Shown: positions 18,501 through 27,013, numbered from the stretch's first letter. The stretch: DNA of 48,178 nucleotides from Arenicellales bacterium (GCA_029287915.1 JARFQE010000109.1:1-48178), one strand, 5' to 3'. Translations and numbers: made by a program. Notes: a model not told the origin generated them from the sequence alone.

Positions 18501-19003
18501 AAATCTTTGATAACCCCAATGCTGTCTTTACTGAAGCTATACTGAAACCTGAAACTCAGAGCCTGGAGGTTTTTGTTGATGGCATAGACAATATTGTCGA
18601 GGCGCAACGTAATGTAGCGCAGCGATATATCGATGATAGTAGCATCGATGATGCCTGCCCACCATTGCGGGCCCTGTTACATATCATGGCTGAAGGTGAA
18701 TACCAGGGCATGAACATTCAGGATTCGGATATCCGCAGCATGTTTACCCGTGATTATCTGCTGCAATCAGACTGGTATCATAGAAGACTCAAGACCAAAC
18801 AGGAGCGAGAAATAGCGTTATGGCAACGCCACATCTCATACCTGGATGGATTTATCAACAGGCCGGGTTTTGCCGACGTAGTAGGAAATATGAATATAGC
18901 TGAAAGGCTGGAAACAGCACGTGAGCGTCTAAGCTATGTCCAAAGCAACGATTATCTGGTGGAACTACAGGGAACACTCGGTGCGGATCCCCTGGGTGTC
19001 TGA
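15545..19003 (+). CDS. Probable PPi-type phosphoenolpyruvate carboxykinase
   Basis: A 1152-residue soluble protein. Length and several blocks match my memory of pyrophosphate-dependent PEP carboxykinase of Entamoeba and propionibacteria: ADNYYGYCKKEVKTQIS from residue 333, EEEHAGGALAFP soon after, and TGAGSEGALTKGPFNAL from residue 872. A phosphate-loop-like SGGGKSE lies at 491-497 and is followed by FVDDLQTD at 512-519, the order expected for the P-loop and metal-binding aspartates of the PEPCK fold. The known enzyme interconverts oxaloacetate plus PPi with PEP, CO2 and phosphate. The ATG follows GGAG. No carbon-metabolism genes are adjacent; a structural comparison would settle it. Confidence 0.6.
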   Translation: MDFKRSIGLIQPNEIYDEKERRNKLQLYINLKLASSGQPIVAGENEDFLNTAQDLLKSYREKNRLMTDYLCPSDQRIQSFLERYLSDLPAQEIPRLPAMTFVLDRHGVSRELSIPLGEDEFHSDIVNSYRVKQGVLHNPASDRRTTEGSFHIAEGGLPIPGDKKAVPMATFAQLLKQALSPPDELLKIPFTANLDNSAKMFVSLLLRPVVCPEVPMQDVEKNMEIRFFAPGNLVSNLDFVESIFGNGGNPFLAEFDAGLDVTHWTGHTGCVILAPHLTQFSKKAVGLPHYKDATSRQRAEGMCWQHENELYNNGMPFKITARDESGVIVTVLADNYYGYCKKEVKTQISFSTNLFGMAEEEHAGGALAFPRRNHGIEFGADSSTREPGYRFEDVVERYGEIMDIQPEGYAIDKKYPEVVYVPQDLRMDLEEQTIRWDIFGEPKTIRLQPGKTYIQPNGYKIEMQKHPSAPSWRLIGTDPEGTLCHKPCTVSGGGKSEISKSIDDTVIYGPLFVDDLQTDLDRVEEIYRKDYSDRFRPGFEAEDRDPSRRLISSSRSLGSVIKLLTPSPSYTDEYNEWLATIPPRILALVFIIKRFYRDSWGDKWRDYITVDAIDGAAGHEIKMYDRRIIASYLRMGFDEAGKWRIFKVRQDFIAAEKIQKEDDITASVVVPLSSLQGCLHSLTGENSVKLVSNCEYRLFQRPDDAITPGFDTQAESDIAKAGNFLANYEPLHGEQLVKVVEDVLTFDNYSEPMKKRLLDAYEEATGYVVSSAHPRLVDGKPSKNPRYLQTRQDLVEPVRSYVAEMGSRFHRRLSLQQPLCYPVDAVLTGRRNNPPEPGIRPLAVYNPIHYQELPELFMDFICSLTGKSPSTTGAGSEGALTKGPFNALRPTVDLNNALVSYILTGYAGYSSSAGHIGPDVRVDHDVSLLIPEIWSRLSEDERKPEVMIEKGYLEPLKDFDYKGSTVLASRLGYRITNRFVHGLLGKIFDNPNAVFTEAILKPETQSLEVFVDGIDNIVEAQRNVAQRYIDDSSIDDACPPLRALLHIMAEGEYQGMNIQDSDIRSMFTRDYLLQSDWYHRRLKTKQEREIALWQRHISYLDGFINRPGFADVVGNMNIAERLETARERLSYVQSNDYLVELQGTLGADPLGV

Positions 19004-19059
19004 TAGGGGGCTGATAACAGTTCTACGAATCATCTATGCCATGAAGCCGGATAGATTTG

Positions 19060-19665
19060 TCAGGCAAAGACTACCCATGTCGTTGCAATATATTTAACGC
19101 CTTTCTCAAGCTCAACGGCCCGGTGTTCATGGGTCCAGAACGGTGGAAAGAGAACCAGCTTTCCACGTTCGGGCTTTATTTTGGCATTTTGGAACAAAAA
19201 CTCAGTTTCACCGCCCGGACCTTCCACATCATTCAGGTACCACAGGGCAACCAGCTGTCGCTGGCTGAAGTCATGGCTGCCGCCATCAATATGCCAGTGA
19301 TAATACTCACCTGCTTTATAGCGCTGAAGATTGTATCCCATATCCTTGAAGGGACCTTTGAAATAGCTGTATTTTTCCCTGAATTCAAGGATGGCCCGGC
19401 CAAGTGACTTAAACAGAGCCTGATCGATATCTTTCCAGTCGGGTTTCCCACTTACCACCAGGTCAGTTGTTTTTTTAATACTATGATTACTACTCACTGT
19501 CTGGCCAATTCTGCCTGGATATTGTTCATCCTCGCTGGCCTCGAAGCGCCTGATCATTTCATCGCAAAGATCGGCCGGTAAGGAGTTCATTTTTTCGAAG
19601 ATAAAGGTATTGGGGAGAATTTCCCTGATTGTTTTAAGTTCTTTACTGTCAGGTTTGTCGGTCAT
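19060..19665 (-). CDS. 2-oxoglutarate/Fe(II)-dependent oxygenase, prolyl-4-hydroxylase-like
   Basis: A 201-residue protein. The double-stranded beta-helix motif is visible as HWHIDGG with H125 and D127, followed by the distal histidine in PPFWTHEHRAV (most likely H181) and the co-substrate-binding basic residue K191 in GVKYIATTW. This is the P4Hc-type oxygenase arrangement. The N-terminal 30 residues are divergent. It converges with the large gene and ends 57 bases from it. The substrate is unknown. It is a different subfamily from the PKHD enzyme at 13588. Confidence 0.85.
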   Translation of the reverse strand: MTDKPDSKELKTIREILPNTFIFEKMNSLPADLCDEMIRRFEASEDEQYPGRIGQTVSSNHSIKKTTDLVVSGKPDWKDIDQALFKSLGRAILEFREKYSYFKGPFKDMGYNLQRYKAGEYYHWHIDGGSHDFSQRQLVALWYLNDVEGPGGETEFLFQNAKIKPERGKLVLFPPFWTHEHRAVELEKGVKYIATTWVVFA

Positions 19666-19810
19666 GGTTGTTGTCAGGCTTGATTTAGACTAAAGGTATG
19701 TTGGCAGGCTGCGATTTAAGTACTAAAGGGTAGCAATCTTTATAACCTGGAACATATTCTGTGGTTATTCATGCATCAGCCTACGCTGCATTAAACATCA
19801 CCGCTGCCAT

Positions 19811-20854
19811 CTAAAAGGTACTGGATTCAATATATCTCTGAAATTTATCCCTGTCTATTGTACCTTCTTTCTGGAACATGCCCTGAAGATCTTTTGCTAC
19901 TGATAACCAGTGCTCTTTTCCTTCATTTGCTATCTTTTCGAATTGATCTATTGAATCATCATTCAACCATTTATCATAACCCTGACGCAGAGCCGGGAAC
20001 AATGTCTTACGCATATTTCCGATATTGGCGATATAAAAATGTAGACGAGCAGGCTCCAGGTTCTCGATGATATTCGGTATGGTCATTATACAATCTGCCA
20101 GATTATCTCTGATGGATCGTAACATCAGCTCAAGCGGTGCATGGTCGGCGGCGCTTAACATCTCCCTCCAGGTTTCTCCCAGCTGCTTTCCCGCTATTAT
20201 TTCGCCTATCTCATGAGCAACCAGAGTTTCTATTTCCCTGTCACACATCAGTGCCAGACTTTCTTCCAGCCTGTTGTTAAAGTCATAGCAAGAAATGGCG
20301 CGTACCAGCGGCGACTGCTCCTTATTCCAGAGGCTTTCTTCTACCTTTTCCCACACTGTGCGGCGCAGTGACTCGCTACGGATAAAAATTGTGCGTCCCT
20401 GACTGAGTGCAGGTGGTGCAGAGAGTTCACGAGCATGTTCCTTGCCACTAACAATGATCTGATATTCATCGTGATTGTGCGTCTGCACGATGTCAGCAAG
20501 AAAAAAATGGGGTTTGCCATGAAGGACATAACCGGCGCTGTAGACGAGATTTTCATTTTTCAGGGCCTTGTTGATGGCATCGATATCAAATGGCTCAAAT
20601 TGCTGATCACCAATGGTTAACGGGTTGAATGGGGTTTCCTCAAGAGTTTCCCAAAGTGATTCGCGCTCAGTTAGCCAGAGACCAATGTTTTCATTATCAA
20701 TGCTATCATCGAAACCAATTGCCTGCTCCCAGCGATAGTACTCGCGCATCTTTAATAGATAAATGCAGAGGGTATAGTGTTTCGCATGCGTTGCATCAGA
20801 TATATGGCAATTATGCTGCACATTCGTTTGCAGTTCAGTTAATTTAAATTCCAT
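19811..20854 (-). CDS. Sfum_1244 family protein
   Basis: A 347-residue soluble protein. The N-terminal block, in which SDATHAKHYTLCIYLLKMREYYRWE is followed by FDDSIDNENIGLWLTERE, is the feature I recall for the Sfum_1244 family, found in sulfur bacteria and other proteobacteria. The C-terminal half is helical and ends in an acidic tail. A histidine-rich pair (DATHAKH) and HEIGEI (residues near 215) may bind metal, but this is inference. The ATG at 20854 is used; a TTG two codons earlier is less likely. It is divergent from the next gene. The function is not known. Confidence 0.7.
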   Translation of the reverse strand: MEFKLTELQTNVQHNCHISDATHAKHYTLCIYLLKMREYYRWEQAIGFDDSIDNENIGLWLTERESLWETLEETPFNPLTIGDQQFEPFDIDAINKALKNENLVYSAGYVLHGKPHFFLADIVQTHNHDEYQIIVSGKEHARELSAPPALSQGRTIFIRSESLRRTVWEKVEESLWNKEQSPLVRAISCYDFNNRLEESLALMCDREIETLVAHEIGEIIAGKQLGETWREMLSAADHAPLELMLRSIRDNLADCIMTIPNIIENLEPARLHFYIANIGNMRKTLFPALRQGYDKWLNDDSIDQFEKIANEGKEHWLSVAKDLQGMFQKEGTIDRDKFQRYIESSTF

Positions 20855-20942
20855 ACACAACCTGTAGCGGTATTCTCAACAGTGTTATGAGATATTGTAG
20901 AATAGACTGCTGATAAAAAAACCCTGAAATTGAGAGCCTATT

Positions 20943-21515
20943 GTGAGAATTCGAAGTAAGTGGAATGTGAAAAATCGAGATCGTACACCGGAAGAGATAG
21001 CCGGTGTCGTTGCTTTTATCGCCTGGCGCATATGTACCCAGGCCGTACTGGATCTTGAAAATAATAATTTTCAGACTGATACCCAGGTGCAGCGACTGGC
21101 AATTATCTGGGAATTTGCAGCCTTTCTAATTCATGTTACTGATCGCATGATGTTTGAACGCATGGATGAAGAGGAACGCGCTGTGTTTATTTCTGCAATG
21201 GCAAAAGCGATGGCGCAGACCATGCAGGACAACATGGAAGATTTTCTCGGTCATGGACATTACAAGCCTGAATTGATCAATACGCTAAATTTGCGTATGA
21301 ACGAATATTCCAAATTTAGCTATAGCGAAGAAAGTGGCCCATCATTTCCAATGCTGCGTTATTTTGGAGAATGCATCACTGCAGTCATGGGTGAAAGGCA
21401 GAAAAAGTGGGTGACCACGCATATAATTGATATCGAGGCGCCTGATGCCATCAAAACATTGAAAAGAGGAATTAGTAACCTGCTGCCAGATGAGGAGACA
21501 AACGAAGATAACTGA
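20943..21515 (+). CDS. Unknown helical protein
   Basis: A 190-residue protein with a GTG start preceded by GAGAG. It is mostly helical, for example AIIWEFAAFLIHVTDRMMFERMDEEERAVF (residues about 55-85), with a histidine-containing GHGHYKP turn. It has no signal peptide and no membrane segment that I trust. It is divergent from the Sfum_1244 gene with about 90 bases between the starts, so the two may share regulation. I do not recognise a family. Confidence 0.7.
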   Translation: MRIRSKWNVKNRDRTPEEIAGVVAFIAWRICTQAVLDLENNNFQTDTQVQRLAIIWEFAAFLIHVTDRMMFERMDEEERAVFISAMAKAMAQTMQDNMEDFLGHGHYKPELINTLNLRMNEYSKFSYSEESGPSFPMLRYFGECITAVMGERQKKWVTTHIIDIEAPDAIKTLKRGISNLLPDEETNEDN

Positions 21516-21547
21516 AATCATGTAAGTAAGCGAGCAGAATCCAGTAC

Positions 21548-22453
21548 CTAGTAACGATGAAAATATTGAGGACTTTTCAGTCCATTTTTATCATGGTCAA
21601 ACTTAATCACTCCATCGCTAGTTCCGATCTCAGTTAGATGAAACGTATCATCAAAATAGCTGAAGAAATAAGGATTCCCTTTTATGCCGAGGCTTTCATA
21701 AACATTTTCGCAAGCGGGTAAATCATCCAGTGATTTACATTTGAGCATCCTGTTATGTGTAGCAGTCAGGTAAAAAAAATTTCCAACCCTGGTGATGTCA
21801 TTCATGCTTTCAAACCCTTGCGGAACCTTGTGTGATCTAACTATTTCATAGCTGTCGTCCTTATAGCTGACGGCGTTGATCTTTCCCGGGCCGGAGATGA
21901 AGTACATTAGTCCATCGATGATATGTATTGACCGGCTGTAGCTTCCGTTAAGAAAATCCATTTTTTTTGTGTATTCAATTTCTATATCATCATTCCTGGA
22001 CACTAATTTTGTTATTGTCTGTGACCATGCTCCAAGTACATAAAAAGCATTAGTGGCATCGTCATATAAGACCCGGTGTGGAGTCTTTGAGATATCGTTA
22101 ATCGCTTTGCGGAATATGAACTTCTTATCCTGACGTTCAAAAATCAGCAGTCTATTCTGGTACGTGTCGTCTACCAGGTAAAAGTGACCATCAGAGGCGA
22201 TTGAATGCGGCCATGACATGGGGATGTCTGCGCCGAGCCTGTTCCATTCGACGAGTGGGGCATCAATTTTTTCTGAATAGATGACCCTGTTGTTATAGCA
22301 GTCAACAATAAAATACTGGTCGCCGAATTTTTCAATATTAGTTGGTAATAGTAATCTATCGGGATAAATTACTCGTTGATGCAAGTGAGAGTAGTCTTTC
22401 GACCATGCCGATGAAGAAATAAATATCATTAACAGGGCAATTATCAAGCGCAT
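21548..22453 (-). CDS. Secreted beta-propeller-like protein
   Basis: A 301-residue exported protein. The ATG at 22453 follows AAGGATA and opens a signal peptide (MRLIIALLMIFISSSAWSKD, residues 1-19). The mature part has repeating NHL/SGL-like units, for example PTNIEKFGDQYFIVDCYNNRVIY and PHSIASDGHFYLVDDTYQNRLLIFE, which suggest a beta-propeller. The two visible cysteines near the C-terminus (KCKSLDDLPAC) could form a disulfide. The function is unknown; propellers of this kind bind ligands or act as lactonases. The preceding gene on this strand ends in a terminator, so this is a separate unit. Confidence 0.7.
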   Translation of the reverse strand: MRLIIALLMIFISSSAWSKDYSHLHQRVIYPDRLLLPTNIEKFGDQYFIVDCYNNRVIYSEKIDAPLVEWNRLGADIPMSWPHSIASDGHFYLVDDTYQNRLLIFERQDKKFIFRKAINDISKTPHRVLYDDATNAFYVLGAWSQTITKLVSRNDDIEIEYTKKMDFLNGSYSRSIHIIDGLMYFISGPGKINAVSYKDDSYEIVRSHKVPQGFESMNDITRVGNFFYLTATHNRMLKCKSLDDLPACENVYESLGIKGNPYFFSYFDDTFHLTEIGTSDGVIKFDHDKNGLKSPQYFHRY

Positions 22454-22500
22454 TTGTTTATCCTTGGGCTGGCTGCGCAGGTTATTCAGATATTCCAGGT

Positions 22501-22526
22501 AAAAAAAAGGAGCGAATTTCGCTCCT
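22501..22526 (-). terminator. Rho-independent terminator (minus strand)
   Basis: On the minus strand the stem AGGAGCGA pairs with TCGCTCCT around a 3-base loop, followed by a run of eight T. It terminates the small gene at 22567-22761 and separates it from the secreted propeller gene. Confidence 0.9.
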
Positions 22527-22566
22527 ATTGACAATAACTTCGATGCTCAGAAGGGCTGAATCTGAC

Positions 22567-22761
22567 TTAGCTTACCCAGTTGCCGAAGTTGTCCTGATTT
22601 TTTTCCAGACCGTCTTCGTAGCCTGCTTCATAGGCTTCGGTCAGGCGCTGTTCTTCACGCTTGACGTTACACAGGTAACCCCCCTGCCAGCCCTGGATGT
22701 ATTCACTGTTAACACCCATTTCTTCCATCTTGACTACTGCATCATAATATTCTTTGTTCAT
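22567..22761 (-). CDS. Small unknown acidic protein
   Basis: A 64-residue protein with AGGGGA ahead of its ATG and its own terminator, both supporting a real gene. The sequence contains YIQGWQGGYLCNV and AYEAGYEDGLEKN; the second block loosely recalls the YxxGYxxG pattern of ribosome modulation factor, but the protein is acidic rather than basic, so I do not assign that function. It is probably expressed strongly given its compact transcription unit. Confidence 0.65.
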   Translation of the reverse strand: MNKEYYDAVVKMEEMGVNSEYIQGWQGGYLCNVKREEQRLTEAYEAGYEDGLEKNQDNFGNWVS

Positions 22762-23064
22762 GAAAAGTCCCCTAGTCCTTAAATATTTCGTCAATGATTG
22801 TCGAGATGACCAGAACAATGCATCCCGAAAAATTCGGTAAATAATTAAACGCTTATTTTGTCCTATAATGCTTTTTTTGTCCAGTCGATATTGCTTTACT
22901 GAGGCGAATTTTAGCTGTGATCCGTTTCGTTGAAAGGGTGGCAGATTATCTGTGCTTTTCTGATGTTTACCATAGTGCCCATACGTTTAATTGGTCATTT
23001 CCGATCATCACAATCTGGTATTATTAGCTATTTGTATTAACAGATAAAATTAGCGGAGTGGATT
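22762..23064. other. Divergent intergenic region of about 300 bases
   Basis: This region must hold promoters for the leftward small gene and the rightward Sel1 gene. TATAAT occurs near 22864-22869, but I cannot assign a convincing -35 box to it. I see nothing else. Confidence 0.35.
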
Positions 23065-23490
23065 ATGAGCGAACAGGATGAGGTGGATTTCGCCAGTGGT
23101 ATGTCGGCGTTTGAAGCCAAGCACTTTTCGACAGCGATGCGTTTCCTTTCGCCTTTGGCCGAAAAAGGCAATACTGAAGCGATGCATCGGGTTGCTATCA
23201 TGTACCAGAATGGTCTGGGCGTGAGCCATGATCCAGAGGCTGCGGTAAAGTGGATGCTAAAAGCAGCCGAAGAAGGTCACGCCATTGCACAACATGGCAT
23301 TGGGTTCATGTATATGGAAGGCGATGGCGTTGATAAAGACATGGAACAGGCAGTTAAATGGTTTACGCTGGCAGCTGAAGAGGGCCTGGCCGGATCGCAG
23401 ACTACACTGGCTATGATCTATGAAGAGGGCAATGGTGTAGAAAAAAATCCCGAGATGGCAAAAAAATGGTATGCGAAGGCGGGTTTTTAG
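23065..23490 (+). CDS. Sel1-repeat protein
   Basis: A 141-residue protein with a GCGGAGTGG ribosome site. It contains about three Sel1-like repeats, for example AAVKWMLKAAEEGHAIAQHG and QAVKWFTLAAEEGLAGSQT, with YQNGLGV, YMEGDGV and YEEGNGV turns between them. These alpha-alpha repeats form a scaffold for protein-protein contacts. It has no signal peptide, so it is cytoplasmic. It starts a series of co-oriented genes leading to dsrS and cysG; the next gene begins 31 bases downstream. Confidence 0.85.
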   Translation: MSEQDEVDFASGMSAFEAKHFSTAMRFLSPLAEKGNTEAMHRVAIMYQNGLGVSHDPEAAVKWMLKAAEEGHAIAQHGIGFMYMEGDGVDKDMEQAVKWFTLAAEEGLAGSQTTLAMIYEEGNGVEKNPEMAKKWYAKAGF

Positions 23491-23521
23491 GAAACTACTG
23501 TAAAACAATGAGAATAATATA

Positions 23522-24577
23522 ATGCGTCCGGCTCACCTGATTAAAGTCCTGGAACGGGAATTCCTTAGTGCCAGTGAAGGTTTGCATACGCCTGTCATGC
23601 TATGGGGTCCTCCCGGGGTTGGGAAATCACAGATTGTTCAGCAGATTGCCTGTTCACATGGGGCAGATGTCATCGACGTACGCCTTTCACAGATGGAGCC
23701 GAGTGATTTACGTGGAATCCCGATGCGGGTAGGTGATTTTGTTGAATGGGCAATTCCTGCCATGCTGCCGAATGAAGAGCGCCATGGTGAAAAGGGCATC
23801 CTGTTTCTGGATGAAGTTACTTCTGCACCACCCAGCGTCTCAGCTGCAGCGTACCAGCTAATTCTTGACCGTAGACTGGGTGAATACAAAGTGCCTTCTG
23901 GCTGGGCTATTTTCGCTGCCGGCAACAGACAGGGAGATCGCGGTGTCACCTATACCATGCCATCGCCCCTGGCCAATCGATTTTCACATTTTGATGTTGA
24001 TATAAATCTGGATGACTGGGTGAGCTGGGCTTATTCACATGGCATTGATGACAGGTTGATCGCCTTTGTTCGATTCCGTCCCGAAAAACTGTTTGAATTC
24101 GATCCTGCCCATAACCCGGTCGCATTTCCAACTCCGCGATCATGGGAATTTGCCAATAATGCTATCCAGAAATTCGAACAACAGCCAGAACTTCTGACAG
24201 AAACGCTGCAGGCCTGCCTGGGTCCTGCAACCGGCATAGAATTAAGGGCCTATATTGAAAATCTGACCAATATGCCAGACCTTGATGAAATTATCGAAGG
24301 CAAGAAAGTAGCTGTGCCTGATGAGGTGGACCTTCAATACGCTGTAGCTACGGCACTGGTTGGACGGGCAATTCGTGCAAAGGACGCAAAGGACAGTGAC
24401 GATGCGATCAAAGTCATCGGAAATATATTGAGTTTTGCCGCTAGCTTTCCGCAACGGGAAATGGGTGTGATGATGGTATCAGATATGAACCGTGCGCTGG
24501 GTGAAGAGATGTTTGCTGTTCCCGAATTTGACCAATGGGCTGATTCCATTGCTGATCTGATGATTTTCGGACGCTAA
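23522..24577 (+). CDS. MoxR-family AAA+ ATPase
   Basis: A 351-residue ATPase. Walker A is GPPGVGKS at residues 29-36 and Walker B is ILFLDEV near residue 95, followed by AAGNRQGDRGVTYTMPSPLANRF with sensor residues and an arginine finger. MoxR ATPases act as chaperones with a von Willebrand factor A partner, and here the next gene, eight bases away, encodes such a partner. In sulfur oxidisers this pair is seen near dsr genes, and here it directly precedes dsrS. The specific client is not known. Confidence 0.9.
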   Translation: MRPAHLIKVLEREFLSASEGLHTPVMLWGPPGVGKSQIVQQIACSHGADVIDVRLSQMEPSDLRGIPMRVGDFVEWAIPAMLPNEERHGEKGILFLDEVTSAPPSVSAAAYQLILDRRLGEYKVPSGWAIFAAGNRQGDRGVTYTMPSPLANRFSHFDVDINLDDWVSWAYSHGIDDRLIAFVRFRPEKLFEFDPAHNPVAFPTPRSWEFANNAIQKFEQQPELLTETLQACLGPATGIELRAYIENLTNMPDLDEIIEGKKVAVPDEVDLQYAVATALVGRAIRAKDAKDSDDAIKVIGNILSFAASFPQREMGVMMVSDMNRALGEEMFAVPEFDQWADSIADLMIFGR

Positions 24578-24584
24578 ACTATCT

Positions 24585-25853
24585 ATGGATCTCACTGTAG
24601 TAGAACAAAAGCTCGCTACTGCACGTACGCAACTTATTCTCGACAGGCCTTTTCTTGGCGCACTGGTTTTGCGCCTGCCATTAGTAGCTGCTGACAGAAA
24701 GTGGTGCAAAACCACTGCCACAGATGCTCGAAAGCTTTATTACAATCCCGAATATATTGATTCTCTCTCGCTTAAGGAAACCGAATTCATCCTCGCCCAT
24801 GAAGCCCTGCATTGTGGGCTGGCGCATTTCGCTCGCAGGGAAAATCGTCTGAAATGGCGTTGGGATATTGCCTGTGACTATGCCATCAATCCGTTGTTGA
24901 TCGATGAAGGACTGACTGCCCCATATGGCATTCTCTATGATAGAGGTTTCGCTGATATGACCGCAGAAGAGATTTACCCCTATCTGGACAAAAAGATGGC
25001 TGACCAGACTATTGACCAGCATATCTATGACGCCGAAGAGGATGACGGCGATCAGGGTCAAGGGACGGGTGAAATGCCATCCAATAGTGATCAGTCTGAG
25101 GCTGATGGCGAAGTAACCGATAAAGGCGGCGGCAGCGACGTTAAGGGCATGACCGGTGGCAGGGCAGAATCAGACACTGATGCAGGTGGGGCAAAACGTC
25201 CTCGACCGTTAACTGGCCAGCAGCGGGAGGATCTTTCTGTTCAATGGCAACAGAGACTGGCGGGTGCGGCGCAGCAGGCGATGCAGGCCGGTAAACTGGC
25301 CGGATCACTGGCTCGGCTGGTAGATCATATGTTGCAGCCAAGCCTTCCATGGCGCATGTTACTGGCCCGCTATCTCAGTTATATTGCACGAAATGACTAC
25401 AGTTATATGCGACCATCAAGTCGACGTGAAGGACCGGCTATTTTCCCAAGCATGCGCAGTACGGAAGTCAATATTGCCGTGGTTGTAGACACCAGTGGCT
25501 CAATAAGTACTGCTGAAATAAGTGAGTTCCTCAGCGAGATCAATGCAATAAAGGGCCAACTATCAGCTCGAATCACCTTACTTGCCTGTGATGCTCAGCT
25601 TGCCAGTGATTGCCCGTGGACCTATGAGGCCTGGGAGGAAGTAACGTTACCGAAAAAACTGGTTGGTGGAGGAGGTACTTCTTTTGTTCCTCCATTTCAG
25701 TGGCTTGGCGAACAGGACATACAGCCCGATCTACTGGTCTATTTCACTGATGCAGAAGGTAAATTTCCTGAACAGGAGCCCGCTGTAGATGTACTATGGC
25801 TGGTGAAGGGAAAGAATAAGGTGCCGTTTGGTACCAGAGTGCAATTGAATTAA
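24585..25853 (+). CDS. DUF2201/VWA-like protein with putative metallopeptidase domain
   Basis: A 422-residue protein. The N-terminal DUF2201 domain has HEALHCGLAH with the zinc-type motif HEALH at residues 72-76. A low-complexity acidic Gly/Asp linker (about residues 145-210) follows. The C-terminal VWA-like domain has DTSGS at 302-306, a metal-ion-dependent adhesion site, in VVVDTSGSIS. Together with the MoxR ATPase it probably forms a metal- and ATP-dependent maturation or remodelling machine. Substrates are unknown; the neighbouring dsrS and cysG suggest siroheme-sulfur metabolism, but this is inference. Confidence 0.85.
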   Translation: MDLTVVEQKLATARTQLILDRPFLGALVLRLPLVAADRKWCKTTATDARKLYYNPEYIDSLSLKETEFILAHEALHCGLAHFARRENRLKWRWDIACDYAINPLLIDEGLTAPYGILYDRGFADMTAEEIYPYLDKKMADQTIDQHIYDAEEDDGDQGQGTGEMPSNSDQSEADGEVTDKGGGSDVKGMTGGRAESDTDAGGAKRPRPLTGQQREDLSVQWQQRLAGAAQQAMQAGKLAGSLARLVDHMLQPSLPWRMLLARYLSYIARNDYSYMRPSSRREGPAIFPSMRSTEVNIAVVVDTSGSISTAEISEFLSEINAIKGQLSARITLLACDAQLASDCPWTYEAWEEVTLPKKLVGGGGTSFVPPFQWLGEQDIQPDLLVYFTDAEGKFPEQEPAVDVLWLVKGKNKVPFGTRVQLN

Positions 25854-25873
25854 TTATCCGGTACAGAACTGCA

Positions 25874-27013
25874 ATGCCGCTTTCAAACGAAGATAATCTG
25901 CGACTGAATGTTCTGCTCAGGCAAAACCTGTATGCCTTGCGTATTGATGAATCAAAAATGCATGTTGAGGCACTGACTGAAAAAGGTGAGGCACAGGTAT
26001 CACTGAACCCCAACTGCCGAGATGAAAAGTACATTCCCATGGTCAAGGAAATGATCTCAACCTATGTCCTGGGATCACCGATAGGTTATCCAGTCTATAT
26101 TCACCGCTGGACTCGTATGGGGCAATCAAGGAAACATGAAAGCCTGCAAAACCTGCTTAAACTCGGCGAGTCGGAAGCAGTTGTTGCTGTCGCCCACACT
26201 GAAGGCTTGCCTGTGGAACTGGCTCAGCACGCCTGGTGGGCTCTGCCTACAGAAGAAAATGCACGCACCTTGCTACGTCATCAAAGCGTTATTGAAAATG
26301 AACTGGGTAAGGAGCTGGCCATGTTCCTGATGGAATTTCTGCCATTCGAATCGGATGCTATGCGAATCGTGGAAACAGTCAGCCTGCTGCTTCAACCAGG
26401 CATTCTTGCCGATGAAGATCGCCAGTCTTTGTGGAAAAAAGCCTCCCATAAATCAGCGTACTATCCGGGGTTTTTAATTACTGCGGCCGATAATTTGCCC
26501 TGCCAGGTAGATGAACATGAAAATTTTACGAATCTCAGTCACCGGCTAGGTGATACTATTGCGCAGGGTAATAAAGTTGCCAAATACTATCTGTGGCTGC
26601 ATAGCGACAGGGGAAGAGCATTTCTTCACACAATAAAGCTGTCATTAAAGAGACCGGCGCAACAGGATGTCGTTGTTGCCCTGTTTAATGCTATCGGGCA
26701 TTACTTTTCTGATCTCGGGCTATCTCGTAGATACCGTACAATAGAGGAATTACAGGCAATCAATGAAAATATTTGTGATGGAAAATGTGGGCCTGAGTAT
26801 AGCCAGCTTGCGACAGAAATTAATCAACTTACTAATTTGTCAGCAGGTAGTGATAAGCGCATTCAGGCCATGCTTGGCCTGGCACAGCTTAGTGAGACTT
26901 TACTCGACCCGTTATTTGGCGGCACAGATTGTCTCGGTTCAGTAATGCGCAAGCGAATAAAACCTGTTAGCGAACCGTTGTTGGAGATGGTGAGACAGCT
27001 TGAAGATAAATAG
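25874..27013 (+). CDS. dsrS: Sulfur oxidation protein DsrS
   Basis: A 379-residue soluble protein. NEDNLRLNVLLRQNLYALRI, then VSLNPNCRDEKYIPMVKEM, and the block VLGSPIGYPVYIHRWTRMGQ match what I recall of DsrS, encoded in dsr clusters of sulfur-oxidising bacteria such as Allochromatium. The middle part includes AQHAWWALPTEENARTLLRHQ and EFLPFESDAMRIVE. Its precise biochemical role in reverse dissimilatory sulfite reductase function is not established. The gene follows the VWA gene by 20 bases, and no dsrAB, dsrEFH or dsrC gene is in this window. Presence here makes a sulfur-oxidising lifestyle likely. Confidence 0.8.
   Translation: MPLSNEDNLRLNVLLRQNLYALRIDESKMHVEALTEKGEAQVSLNPNCRDEKYIPMVKEMISTYVLGSPIGYPVYIHRWTRMGQSRKHESLQNLLKLGESEAVVAVAHTEGLPVELAQHAWWALPTEENARTLLRHQSVIENELGKELAMFLMEFLPFESDAMRIVETVSLLLQPGILADEDRQSLWKKASHKSAYYPGFLITAADNLPCQVDEHENFTNLSHRLGDTIAQGNKVAKYYLWLHSDRGRAFLHTIKLSLKRPAQQDVVVALFNAIGHYFSDLGLSRRYRTIEELQAINENICDGKCGPEYSQLATEINQLTNLSAGSDKRIQAMLGLAQLSETLLDPLFGGTDCLGSVMRKRIKPVSEPLLEMVRQLEDK

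Noticed and set aside
19057-19407. 116-codon plus-strand frame over the 2OG oxygenase
   Set aside because: It is antisense to a gene with clear catalytic residues and shows no independent signal.
22567-22761. Ribosome modulation factor
   Set aside because: Only a loose YxxGYxxG-like pattern; the protein is acidic, whereas the factor is strongly basic.
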